9,558 nt of DNA from DATCYX01 sp037444705 (GTDB taxonomy: Bacteria > Chloroflexota > Anaerolineae > Anaerolineales > UBA4823). Location: assembly GCA_037444705.1 (NCBI GenBank), contig JBBILY010000123.1:1-9558 (forward strand). Direction: 5' to 3'. Under the pieces are notes generated by a model. The model saw only the letters and a list, made by a program, of their open reading frames with translations, made no database searches and was not told the origin of the DNA. The position numbers and the translations under genes are program-made. Below are positions 1 to 6,048 of this stretch, one piece after another (the first letter of the stretch is position 1; each line of letters starts with the position of its first letter).

Positions 1-158
1 ACCACTATGAATTGATCACCCTGTTCTACGCGGCCGATTTGAGCAAAAGCGAAGCCAACCGCATTGCCGATCTGGTGCGCCGCAACTATCCTGACCAGGA
101 AGTGGAATTGCAAGAGGGTGGGCAACCCCATTATCAATTTATCATCTCCATTGAGTAG
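1..158 (+). CDS. fakA: 3' end of a FakA-like fatty acid kinase (DAK2/DhaL family), truncated by the window edge
   Basis: Only the last 51 codons are present; the reading frame begins at base 3 and ends at TAG 156-158. The visible tail (ELITLFYAADLSKSEANRI, then an NYPDQEVEL stretch and a GGQPHYQFIISIE ending) resembles the C-terminal domain of FakA/YloV-type proteins, where a GGQPxYxxxISxE ending is typical. In that family the N-terminal DAK2 (DhaL-like) domain binds ATP, and the protein phosphorylates fatty acids presented by a FakB (DegV) partner. The kinase domain is outside the window, so catalytic residues cannot be checked. The gene directly downstream is a DegV/FakB protein, starting 10 nt after this stop, which is the expected partner and strengthens the call. 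The symbol is inferred from tail similarity plus context. Confidence 0.72.
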   Translation, partial: HYELITLFYAADLSKSEANRIADLVRRNYPDQEVELQEGGQPHYQFIISIE

Positions 159-168
159 TCAGCCGCCT

Positions 169-999
169 ATGATGCAAATTGCCATTGTAACCGATAGCAC
201 CGCCGACATCCCCGAAGACCTGAGTCGTCAGTATCATATCCATGTGGTGCCCAACATCCTGGTGATTGATGGCCGGGGCGTCGAAGATGGGAAGGGGCTA
301 AGTCGCGAGGCATTCTATGAGAGATTGCCTACCCTGAAGACCCTGCCCACCACCTCCACCGCTTCTGCGGGCACTTATCAACATCTCTATCAGAAATTGA
401 TCGAAGAGGGTTTCCACTGCATTCTCTCTATTCATGCCTCCAGCCTGTTGAGTGGCATCTTCAACGCCGCCAACGCCGCGGCCCGCGCCTTTGGGGAACG
501 GGTGCGGGTGATTGACAGCCAGAGCGTCAGTTTGGGATTGGGTTTTCAGGTGCTGGCTGCAGCTGAGGCCGCCTTGAGCCAACCCCTGGAGAAGGTTCTG
601 GGGCTGATAGAAGATGTACGGCGGCGGGTGCGCCTGGTGGCTATGCTGGATACGCTGGAATATCTGTGCCGCAGTGGGCGCATCTCTTGGGCGCGTGCCC
701 GCCTGGGCAATTTGCTGAACGTCAAGCCTTTTGTGGAATTGAGGCAGGGGCGAGTGTTCAGCCTGGGGGAGGTGCGCACCCGCCGCAAGGGCATCGAGCG
801 CCTGCTCCACATCCTGCGCGGCTTAGGCCCATTGGAGCGCCTGGCGATTCTGCACACCAACGCCGCGGAGGATGGGCGCGCTATCCTGGATGAATTGCAG
901 CCGAGATTGGCCTATGCGCCTTTGCTGGTGAATGTCACCACCATAATCGGTACCCACGTCGGGCCAAAGGCTCTGGGGTTTGTAGCGGTGGTAAAATAA
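169..999 (+). CDS. fakB: DegV family fatty-acid-binding protein (FakB-like)
   Basis: 276 residues, the usual DegV length (about 280). The family binds one long-chain fatty acid in a buried tunnel and presents its carboxylate to FakA for phosphorylation, feeding exogenous or recycled acyl chains into phospholipid synthesis. Visible hallmarks are the N-terminal IAIVTDSTADIP (residues 4-15), TTSTAS at 61-66 and SSLLSG at 91-96 (carboxylate-contacting loops in this family), VIDSQSVSLGLG near 118-129, the LDTLEYLCRSGRIS segment, and the C-terminal GTHVGPKALGF with His263. The start was set at ATG 169 because the conserved N-terminus begins there; an in-frame ATG at 64 would overlap the fakA coding end and add 35 unrelated residues. 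No strong Shine-Dalgarno is seen, so translational coupling to fakA is plausible. The ligand specificity is unknown. Confidence 0.88.
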   Translation: MMQIAIVTDSTADIPEDLSRQYHIHVVPNILVIDGRGVEDGKGLSREAFYERLPTLKTLPTTSTASAGTYQHLYQKLIEEGFHCILSIHASSLLSGIFNAANAAARAFGERVRVIDSQSVSLGLGFQVLAAAEAALSQPLEKVLGLIEDVRRRVRLVAMLDTLEYLCRSGRISWARARLGNLLNVKPFVELRQGRVFSLGEVRTRRKGIERLLHILRGLGPLERLAILHTNAAEDGRAILDELQPRLAYAPLLVNVTTIIGTHVGPKALGFVAVVK

Positions 1000-1006
1000 A
1001 CCCCTG

Positions 1007-3469
1007 ATGAAATCTTCTATAAAGAAGTTGCAAAATATTCTTAAACTAGAGGGAGAACGGGGTTACGATAACCGCGCCGTGATGGGCGGGTTCAACCGCC
1101 TGCTGGATAATTGGGAGAACGAGGCCAGGAGCGAAGGGGTGCCTGAAGCCCTGATAGAGGCGATTAGCCAGAAATTGCGCCGCTATTCCTCCCTGGATGT
1201 GCCATCGCGGCGGGAGGTGTTGCTCCATATCCGTGACCTGCTGGAAAAAGCCTCCAATGGTTCACCCCTAGACCTGCCCCTGCCACCACCGCCAGCCCCA
1301 GTCACAGACGAGAGCCTGGCCGTAGTCGCCCCTCCTGTGCCTAAGGTCGAGACCCAGGGCAGACGCCCCCGGCCCGCCCCCACAGCAGTGGCTGAAGGCC
1401 TGGCTGCTTTAAATGCTTCGGTCACGGTGCTACCCCAGGTTGGGCCTGCGCGCGCCCGTGCCTTGGGGCGCCTGGGTCTGCGCACCCTGCGCGACCTGTT
1501 GTACTACTTTCCGCGGCGGTATGTAGACTACTCGCAACTCAAACCCATCAATCGGCTGTGGTATGGCGAAGAAGTGACAGTGATTGGCACTGTCCGCGAT
1601 GTGAGCGTTCGCCCGGTGCGCGGCGGCCAGATGCAACTGATAGAGGCTGTGCTCAGTGATGGCAGCGGGGCTTTACGCCTGACCTGGTTTAATCAACAGG
1701 AGCCGGCCCGTCGCCTGCGGCCGGGGATGCAGATCGCCGTGGCGGGAAAGATTGACCAGTATATGGGCCGCCTGGTGATGAACAGCCCCGAGTGGGAACT
1801 GCTGGATCAGCAACAACTGAATACTAATCGCATCGTGCCGGTCTATTCGCTAACGGCTCAGATCACCCAACGCTGGCTGCGACGGCAGATCAACCAGGTG
1901 GTGACCTATTGGGCGCCTCGCCTGGCGGACTATTTGCCCGAAACCATCCGCCGCAATGCCGACCTGATTGATCTGGGGACGGCCTTGCTTCAGATGCACT
2001 TCCCCGATAGTTGGGAGCAGTTGCAGGCGGCGCGCCACCGTTTGGCCTTCGATGAGATCTTCTTCTTGCAGTTGGGCATGCTTCGCCAGAAGCGTGCCTG
2101 GCAGGAAAGTCGTGCGCGTGTCTTCGACACACCCGCCGAGTGGCTGGAGGCGGTTTTGCAGGGTTTGCCCTTCCCCCTCACCAATGCCCAACAGCGCGCT
2201 CTGGCGGATGTGCGCCATGACCTGGCTTCTGGGCGCCCCATGAATCGTCTGCTGCAGGGAGATGTGGGCTCGGGCAAGACCGTCGTGGCAGCCATGGCCA
2301 TCGCCATGGTGACCCGTCTCGGCGCGCAGGCGGCTCTGATGGCGCCTACCAGCATCCTGGCCGAGCAACATTACCAGAGCATGCTTCGCCTACTGGCAGG
2401 TAAGCCGCGCCTGCTGCCGCCGCAGGCCATCCGCTTGCTGGTCGGCTCCACCTCTGAGGCAGAAAAGCGTGAAATTCGCCAGGGGCTGAGCGATGGTTCG
2501 ATTAAACTGGTCATTGGCACCCATGCTCTCATTGAAGACCCGGTCACCTTTGCCGATCTGCAATTGGCCATCGTTGACGAACAGCATCGCTTTGGGGTGG
2601 AGCAGCGCGCCGCTTTGCGCGCCAAGGGTGACAATCCTCATCTACTGGTGATGACCGCCACCCCCATCCCGCGCTCGCTGGCGCTAACTATCTATGGCGA
2701 CCTGGATTTGAGCATCATAGACGAAATGCCACCAGGGCGCCAGCCGGTGAGTACCTATGTGCTCACCCCGCGTGAGCGTGAACGCGCCTATCGCCTGATC
2801 CGCAATCAGATCGCGGCTGGTCGTCAGGCTTTTATCATCTATCCCCTGATCGAAGAGAACGAGAAGAGTGAGAGCAAGGCAGCCGTGGAAGAATATAACC
2901 GCCTGCAAGAGGAGGTTTTCCCCGATCTCAGCCTGGGTCTGTTGCATGGTCGCCTGCGGCCAGACGAAAAAGATGAGGTCATGGAGCGCTTTCGCCGTGG
3001 CGAACATCATATTCTGGTCTCCACCTCAGTGGTAGAGGTGGGGGTGGATGTGCCTAATGCCACGGTGATGCTCATCGAAGGCGCCAACCGCTTCGGCCTG
3101 GCGCAATTACACCAGTTTCGCGGGCGCGTCGGCCGAGGCGGCGACCAGGCTTACTGCCTGCTCATCCCTGATAGCAGCGACGAAGTGGAAAACGAACGTT
3201 TGCGGGTTATGGCGGAGACCAACGATGGCTTTGTTTTGGCAGAGCGCGACCTGGAGCAGCGCGGCCCTGGGGAATTTCTGGGCACGCGCCAGTCGGGATA
3301 CTCGGAATTGCAACTGGCCAATCTGACCGATATTCATCTGATTGAAAAGGCTCGGCGTCAGGCGCACTGGTTGTTTGAGCAGGACCCTGACCTGCAGCGC
3401 CCGGCGCACAAACTTCTTGCATCCGCCCTGGAGCGTTTTTGGAGCGGTGGAAAAGGGGATATATCCTGA
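1007..3469 (+). CDS. recG: ATP-dependent DNA helicase RecG with an N-terminal extension
   Basis: 820 residues, about 130 longer than typical RecG (near 690). RecG is a superfamily 2 translocase that reverses stalled replication forks and remodels branched DNA. Layout: residues 1-82 a charged helical extension (ERGYDNRAVMGGFNRLLDNW), 85-130 a Pro-rich linker, 142-180 the LPQVGPARARALGRLGLRTL wedge-entry helices, 187-267 an OB-fold wedge. The helicase motifs are Walker A GDVGSGKT (418-425), DEQH box (524-527), TATPIPRSL (550-558), STSVVEVGVDVP (672-683), QFRGRVGRG (703-711), and the translocation motif DGFVLAERDLEQRGPGEFLG (740-759). All catalytic motifs look intact. ATG 1007 lies 7 nt after the fakB stop; the ribosome site is weak, but the extension has protein-like character from this start and resembles the extended N-termini I recall in Chloroflexota RecG. 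It overlaps coaD by 1 nt. Confidence 0.96.
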   Translation: MKSSIKKLQNILKLEGERGYDNRAVMGGFNRLLDNWENEARSEGVPEALIEAISQKLRRYSSLDVPSRREVLLHIRDLLEKASNGSPLDLPLPPPPAPVTDESLAVVAPPVPKVETQGRRPRPAPTAVAEGLAALNASVTVLPQVGPARARALGRLGLRTLRDLLYYFPRRYVDYSQLKPINRLWYGEEVTVIGTVRDVSVRPVRGGQMQLIEAVLSDGSGALRLTWFNQQEPARRLRPGMQIAVAGKIDQYMGRLVMNSPEWELLDQQQLNTNRIVPVYSLTAQITQRWLRRQINQVVTYWAPRLADYLPETIRRNADLIDLGTALLQMHFPDSWEQLQAARHRLAFDEIFFLQLGMLRQKRAWQESRARVFDTPAEWLEAVLQGLPFPLTNAQQRALADVRHDLASGRPMNRLLQGDVGSGKTVVAAMAIAMVTRLGAQAALMAPTSILAEQHYQSMLRLLAGKPRLLPPQAIRLLVGSTSEAEKREIRQGLSDGSIKLVIGTHALIEDPVTFADLQLAIVDEQHRFGVEQRAALRAKGDNPHLLVMTATPIPRSLALTIYGDLDLSIIDEMPPGRQPVSTYVLTPRERERAYRLIRNQIAAGRQAFIIYPLIEENEKSESKAAVEEYNRLQEEVFPDLSLGLLHGRLRPDEKDEVMERFRRGEHHILVSTSVVEVGVDVPNATVMLIEGANRFGLAQLHQFRGRVGRGGDQAYCLLIPDSSDEVENERLRVMAETNDGFVLAERDLEQRGPGEFLGTRQSGYSELQLANLTDIHLIEKARRQAHWLFEQDPDLQRPAHKLLASALERFWSGGKGDIS

Positions 3470-3990
3470 TGATTCGTGCCGTTTTTCCTGGGACTTTCGA
3501 TCCAATTCATCTGGGCCACATTGACATTGCCCAGCGCGCCACCCATCTCTTCGACGAAGTGGTGGTGGCTGTCTATGATCGCCCTTTGAAGTCTTTGCTC
3601 TTTCCGCCGGAGATGCGCATTGCTCTGGTGGAACAGTCGTTTAAGGATAACCCGAAGATTCGGGTGGTTGGCTATAGCGGCCTGACGGTGGAGTTTTGCC
3701 GCTCAATCGGCGCGCAGGTGATCGTGCGGGGCTTGCGCGTGTTTTCCGATTTCGAGTACGAGTTTCGCATGGCATTGGCTAACCATCGCCTGGCGCCGGA
3801 AATTGAAGTGGTGGCTCTGATTACCGCCGAAGAGCACACTTTCCTCTCCTCGTCCACCGTGCGGGAGATCGCCTCATTGGGTGGCGATGTCAGCAGTATG
3901 GTGCCGCCGCATGTGGAGGCCGCTTTGAAAACACGCTTTCCCGAACTGGGCGATGGTCCGCAGGTGGTATCCACTTCGTGGAGAGCCTAG
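3469..3990 (+). CDS. coaD: Phosphopantetheine adenylyltransferase (CoaD)
   Basis: 173 residues (family near 160). CoaD transfers AMP from ATP to 4'-phosphopantetheine, making dephospho-CoA in the penultimate step of coenzyme A synthesis in the cytosol. The nucleotidyltransferase signature is FPGTFDPIHLGH (residues 6-17) with T9, H14 and H17 in ATP-binding positions. Later come LTVEF (72-76), VRGLR (86-90), DFEYE (94-98), N105, and SSSTVREIA (127-135), the second nucleotide-binding loop. The ATG overlaps the recG stop (TGATG), so translation is probably coupled; an A/G-rich stretch AAAAGGGGA at 3451-3459 could act as the ribosome site. An in-frame ATG at 3439 was rejected because it would add ten residues that do not fit the family N-terminus. 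In many relatives rsmD lies between recG and coaD; it is absent here. A short C-terminal tail after LKTRFPEL is not conserved in the family. Confidence 0.95.
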   Translation: MIRAVFPGTFDPIHLGHIDIAQRATHLFDEVVVAVYDRPLKSLLFPPEMRIALVEQSFKDNPKIRVVGYSGLTVEFCRSIGAQVIVRGLRVFSDFEYEFRMALANHRLAPEIEVVALITAEEHTFLSSSTVREIASLGGDVSSMVPPHVEAALKTRFPELGDGPQVVSTSWRA

Positions 3991-4019
3991 TTGACGAAAT
4001 AGCCTTTTACAGGTAATCT
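3991..4019 (+). promoter_or_regulatory. Sigma-70-type promoter for the SepIVA-like gene
   Basis: TTGACG (3991-3996) and TAATCT (4014-4019) are separated by exactly 17 nt. The -35 box starts at the base right after the coaD stop codon. Predicted transcription start is near 4026, giving a leader of about 155 nt before the GTG start at 4181. The match is by eye against the consensus; no start site is demonstrated. Confidence 0.6.
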
Positions 4020-4040
4020 TAAAAATGTTAAAATGTGATT

Positions 4041-4127
4041 GCCCAGCCCTCAGCCACAGATGAGGTTTCGTCATCTGAGAAAGGGGTTGGGGTGTGAGGG
4101 AAAGATGCGCTTTCTCTCGCTCTGGGC
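4041..4127 (+). ncRNA. Candidate structured leader (three-way junction) upstream of the SepIVA-like gene
   Basis: Three pairings nest without conflict: GCCCAG 4041-4046 with CTGGGC 4122-4127 (closing stem); CAGATGA 4057-4063 with TCATCTG 4071-4077 (loop GGTTTCG); and GTGAGGGAAAG 4094-4104 with CTTTCTCTCGC 4110-4120 (11 pairs, two G-U, loop ATGCG). A competing pairing, CCCTCA 4047-4052 with TGAGGG 4095-4100, would break the third stem, so a switch is conceivable. The element lies between a good promoter and the ribosome site. The G-rich part (AGGGGTTGGGGTGTGAGGG) also resembles dispersed intergenic repeats, so a repeat copy is a real alternative. No known riboswitch is recognised. Confidence 0.35.
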
Positions 4128-4180
4128 GCCCACATGCTGAGCAAACCTCGACCTGAGCCATCCTTGCCGGGGAGGAAGAC

Positions 4181-4645
4181 GTGGATATCTTACACTTGAT
4201 TGACCGCCTTGAAGAACTGTTCAACCAGAGCCGCCCGATCTGGTTCACCCACAACGTCATTGTGGATGAGGATAAAATGCTGGATTTAATTGACCAGATG
4301 CGGGTGGCTATCCCCGAAGAAGTGAAGAAAGCTCAGCAGGTGCTGGCTCAGCGCGATCGCATCCTGGCTCAGGCCAAAGAGGAGGCTGATCGCACGCTGG
4401 CTATCGCCCGTGAAAAGAGCGAGCAAATGGTGGAGCGTGAAGCCATCGTGCAGGCGGCCCAGGCGCGGGCTAACGAAATCCTGGCTCAAGTGCAGGCGGA
4501 GCGCGAAAACTGGCGGCGCGAGGTGGATGAGTATGCCCTGGAAACTTTGCGCAAACTGGAGATGGAACTCGAACGCCTGCTGACCCAGGTGCGCAATGGC
4601 ATCCATATGCTCAGCAGCGAGCGAGAGACGCGGGAGAAAGTGTAA
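4181..4645 (+). CDS. SepIVA/DivIVA-like coiled-coil protein, probably linked to cell division or envelope growth
   Basis: 154 residues from a GTG start with a strong Shine-Dalgarno GGAGGA at 4171-4176. The N-terminal part has a conserved-looking block, MLDLIDQMRVAIPEEVKKAQ (33-52), followed by a long heptad-rich, Ala/Glu/Arg/Gln-rich helix (about 48-135) with EEAD and AREKSE repeats. It then closes with a helix ending ERLLTQVRNGIHML. No signal peptide, membrane segment or catalytic motif is visible. From memory, mycobacterial SepIVA has the same order (a hydrophobic LIDxxxxAIPxE block, a run of Ala/Glu coiled coil, a C-terminal YxxxxLxxxE helix) and lies close to coaD, as here. Automatic annotation often calls such proteins ATPase or ATP synthase subunit b-like because of the coiled coil; the lack of a membrane anchor argues against subunit b. 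The role in septation or polar growth is inferred, and the protein is shorter than mycobacterial SepIVA. Confidence 0.68.
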   Translation: MDILHLIDRLEELFNQSRPIWFTHNVIVDEDKMLDLIDQMRVAIPEEVKKAQQVLAQRDRILAQAKEEADRTLAIAREKSEQMVEREAIVQAAQARANEILAQVQAERENWRREVDEYALETLRKLEMELERLLTQVRNGIHMLSSERETREKV

Positions 4646-4684
4646 TCCGTCCAGCGGGGGAGGCCAATTCCCAATCACGGGGGA

Positions 4685-5485
4685 TCACAGCCCACGTTCT
4701 ACGCGGGTGAAGCGCCGTTCGATCATCCAATCTACCAGTGCCGGAAACAAAGCATTGAGCCAAACCGCCACCTTCATCGGTGCGGGCAAAATCAGGCTGC
4801 GGCGCGGCCGCCGCGCCAGCGAGAGCACGGCCTGCGCTACGTCCTCGGCGCTCAGGCGCAGGGCTGAGGGCGTGGTGAGGCCGCTCTTTTGGTGCACGCC
4901 TGTGTGTTGGCTGAATTCAGTGCTCACGCCGCCGGGATAGATGCCCGAAACCCGAATGCCATAGATGCTCACCTCGCGCCGTAAGGCCTCGGTGAAGCCG
5001 CGTACGGCGAACTTGCTGGCGGCGTAAATGGTGTAGGTGGGCGTGGCGATCAACCCGGCCATCGAACTCATGTTGATGATGTGCCCCTTGCGGCGGGCGA
5101 TCATATGCGGCAGGACCAGGCGCGTCGTCCAAATCGTTCCCAATAAATTCACCCGCAATTGGGCTTCAATATCGTCTAAGGGGTGGAGATTATCCAACCA
5201 GTCCAGGCGGCCAAAGCCGGCGTTGTTGAAAAGCAAATCAATCTGGCCAAAATGATCCAGAACAGCGCCCACCAGGCGCTCAATCTCCTGGAAATTAGCG
5301 ACGTCGGCAGCCACGGGCAATGCCTGACCCCCCTGGGCCTGGATTTCGCCGGCCAGGGCTTCCAGGCGCGGCAGGCGACGGGCGGCCAGCGCCAGGCGAT
5401 ACCCCTGACGGCCAAACACACGGGCGGTGGCTTCGCCAATGCCGGAAGAGGCGCCGGTAATCAGCATCACAGGGGATGAGGACAT
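4685..5485 (-). CDS. Short-chain dehydrogenase/reductase (classical SDR, probably NADP(H)-dependent)
   Basis: 266 residues. The Rossmann glycine motif TGASSGIG (10-17) is followed by an AARR stretch (35-38), whose basic residues after strand 2 favour NADP(H). DV at 61-62, NNAG at 87-90, N113, the catalytic Ser141 in NMSSMAG, and YAASK (Tyr154, Lys158) complete the active site; IYPGGVSTEF (182-191) is the post-catalytic loop. The C-terminal 30 residues (VAVWLNALFPALVDWMIERR) are hydrophobic and may contact the membrane. The start at 5485 is decided by a perfect AAGGAGG (5491-5497 on this strand) five bases upstream; an upstream in-frame ATG at 5602 would add 39 residues unlike any SDR. The gene converges on the SepIVA-like gene. 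The substrate cannot be predicted; 3-oxoacyl or lipid-type carbonyls are possible for this subgroup. Confidence 0.9.
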   Translation of the reverse strand: MSSSPVMLITGASSGIGEATARVFGRQGYRLALAARRLPRLEALAGEIQAQGGQALPVAADVANFQEIERLVGAVLDHFGQIDLLFNNAGFGRLDWLDNLHPLDDIEAQLRVNLLGTIWTTRLVLPHMIARRKGHIINMSSMAGLIATPTYTIYAASKFAVRGFTEALRREVSIYGIRVSGIYPGGVSTEFSQHTGVHQKSGLTTPSALRLSAEDVAQAVLSLARRPRRSLILPAPMKVAVWLNALFPALVDWMIERRFTRVERGL

Positions 5486-5490
5486 GCGAG

Positions 5491-5497
5491 CCTCCTT
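5491..5497 (-). promoter_or_regulatory. Ribosome binding site that fixes the SDR start
   Basis: On the minus strand AAGGAGG is separated by five bases (CTCGC) from the ATG at 5485. It is a full Shine-Dalgarno match and the reason for preferring this start over the longer open frame. Confidence 0.85.
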
Positions 5498-5546
5498 GAA
5501 GGTGAGAAGTGGGGGATAGATGGGTATCCCAATTTTAGTCGGTTTT

Positions 5547-5571
5547 GGGTCAGGGTGGGTTATCCTGACCC
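5547..5571. repeat. Inverted repeat upstream of the SDR gene (possible operator)
   Basis: GGGTCAGG (5547-5554) and CCTGACCC (5564-5571) are perfect complements around a 9-nt centre (GTGGGTTAT). It lies about 60 bp upstream of the SDR start. There is no T-tract on either side, so a terminator is unlikely. An operator or a leader hairpin fits better; I see no convincing -10/-35 pair next to it. Confidence 0.4.
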
Positions 5572-5577
5572 CATGGG

Positions 5578-5763
5578 TAGAATGGCTGGTGATTGCCCAC
5601 ATCTTTGCGCTGCCTGATTCGGCGGGCTGAAGCTGAAGCTCTGCCTCAAAGCGTGAAAGTCGGCTGAAGCCAACTGGTTGCGCCAGCCCGCAGGGCTTTG
5701 ATGAACTGAGCAGGCGTCTTCAGCCCTGCAATCCCGAGTTGTGGGCAATCACTGCTAGAATGG
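5578..5763. mobile_element. MITE-like non-coding element with terminal inverted repeats and 8-bp flanking duplication
   Basis: Direct repeats TAGAATGG at 5578-5585 and 5756-5763 enclose a 170-bp core (5586-5755). Its ends carry the 13-bp perfect inverted repeat GTGATTGCCCACA (5589-5601) and TGTGGGCAATCAC (5740-5752). Inside are further stems: GCGGGCTG 5622-5629 with CAGCCCGC 5684-5691, GCAGGGCT 5690-5697 with AGCCCTGC 5722-5729, and GGCTGAAGCC at 5662-5671. No open frame of credible size is present. This is the layout expected for a small non-autonomous transposon with its target-site duplication. The outermost three bases of the two ends do not match, and no source transposase lies in the window. 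Confidence 0.6.
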
Positions 5764-5766
5764 GTA

Positions 5767-5795
5767 TTGACTTGGGTGGGATTTATTTGTATAGT
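5767..5795 (+). promoter_or_regulatory. Sigma-70-type promoter for the six-helix membrane protein
   Basis: TTGACT (5767-5772) and TATAGT (5790-5795) have a 17-nt spacer. The predicted start near 5802 leaves a leader of roughly 245 nt before the GTG at 6049. The -35 box begins only 3 bp after the right flanking repeat of the MITE-like element. Confidence 0.6.
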
Positions 5796-5801
5796 AATGT
5801 C

Positions 5802-6048
5802 AAGGTAGCGTTAGTGGGGTTGTGGTTGTGATCCAGGTAGAGGGTGTGGTTATTTTATAGAACCTATCCGTCTTATCAGGATTGAAGGCGGGCTCAGCCT
5901 AGCAGGAGGGTTGCAGCCGAACGCCCGATCGGGCGCCAAATTCAAGGCCGGCTTGGTTTTACAGGTTGTTTCCTGGCTGGGGTGACACTGCTAAGCCTGG
6001 CGGCAGGTGAACATTTCCGTTGGGCTGCTTGCCATCTAGGAGTATGCC
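5802..6048 (+). other. Long untranslated leader with a 14-bp perfect palindrome
   Basis: No credible open frame is seen in this stretch. CGCCCGATCGGGCG (5922-5935) is a perfect palindrome. A wider imperfect stem pairs TTGAAGGCG (5882-5890) with CGCC (5934-5937) plus TTCAA (5941-5945) across an AAA bulge; it overlaps the palindrome's last bases, so the two compete. AGGAG at 6038-6042 is the ribosome site of the next gene. The palindrome could be a DNA-binding site or the remnant of another repeat. It matches no riboswitch I know. Confidence 0.4.

Noticed and set aside
64..168. N-terminal extension of the FakB frame from ATG 64
   Set aside because: It overlaps the fakA 3' end in another frame and adds 35 residues unlike DegV proteins; the conserved start is at 169.
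298..810. Long minus-strand open frames opposite fakB
   Set aside because: Composition is that of a GC-rich antisense shadow; no motif and no ribosome site, while the plus strand encodes a clear DegV protein.
4181..4645. ATP synthase F0 subunit b
   Set aside because: Similarity would rest only on the coiled coil; no N-terminal membrane helix and no ATP synthase neighbours.
5486..5602. Longer SDR start at 5602 (minus strand)
   Set aside because: The SDR fold starts at MSSSPVMLITGASS, preceded by a perfect AAGGAGG; the extra 39 residues run through the inverted repeat 5547-5571 and have no family match.
5586..5755. CRISPR-like or tandem repeat array
   Set aside because: The repeats are inverted and paired, not regularly spaced direct repeats.
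5828..5860. Ten-codon GTG-started leader peptide upstream of the membrane protein
   Set aside because: No convincing ribosome site and too short to distinguish from chance.
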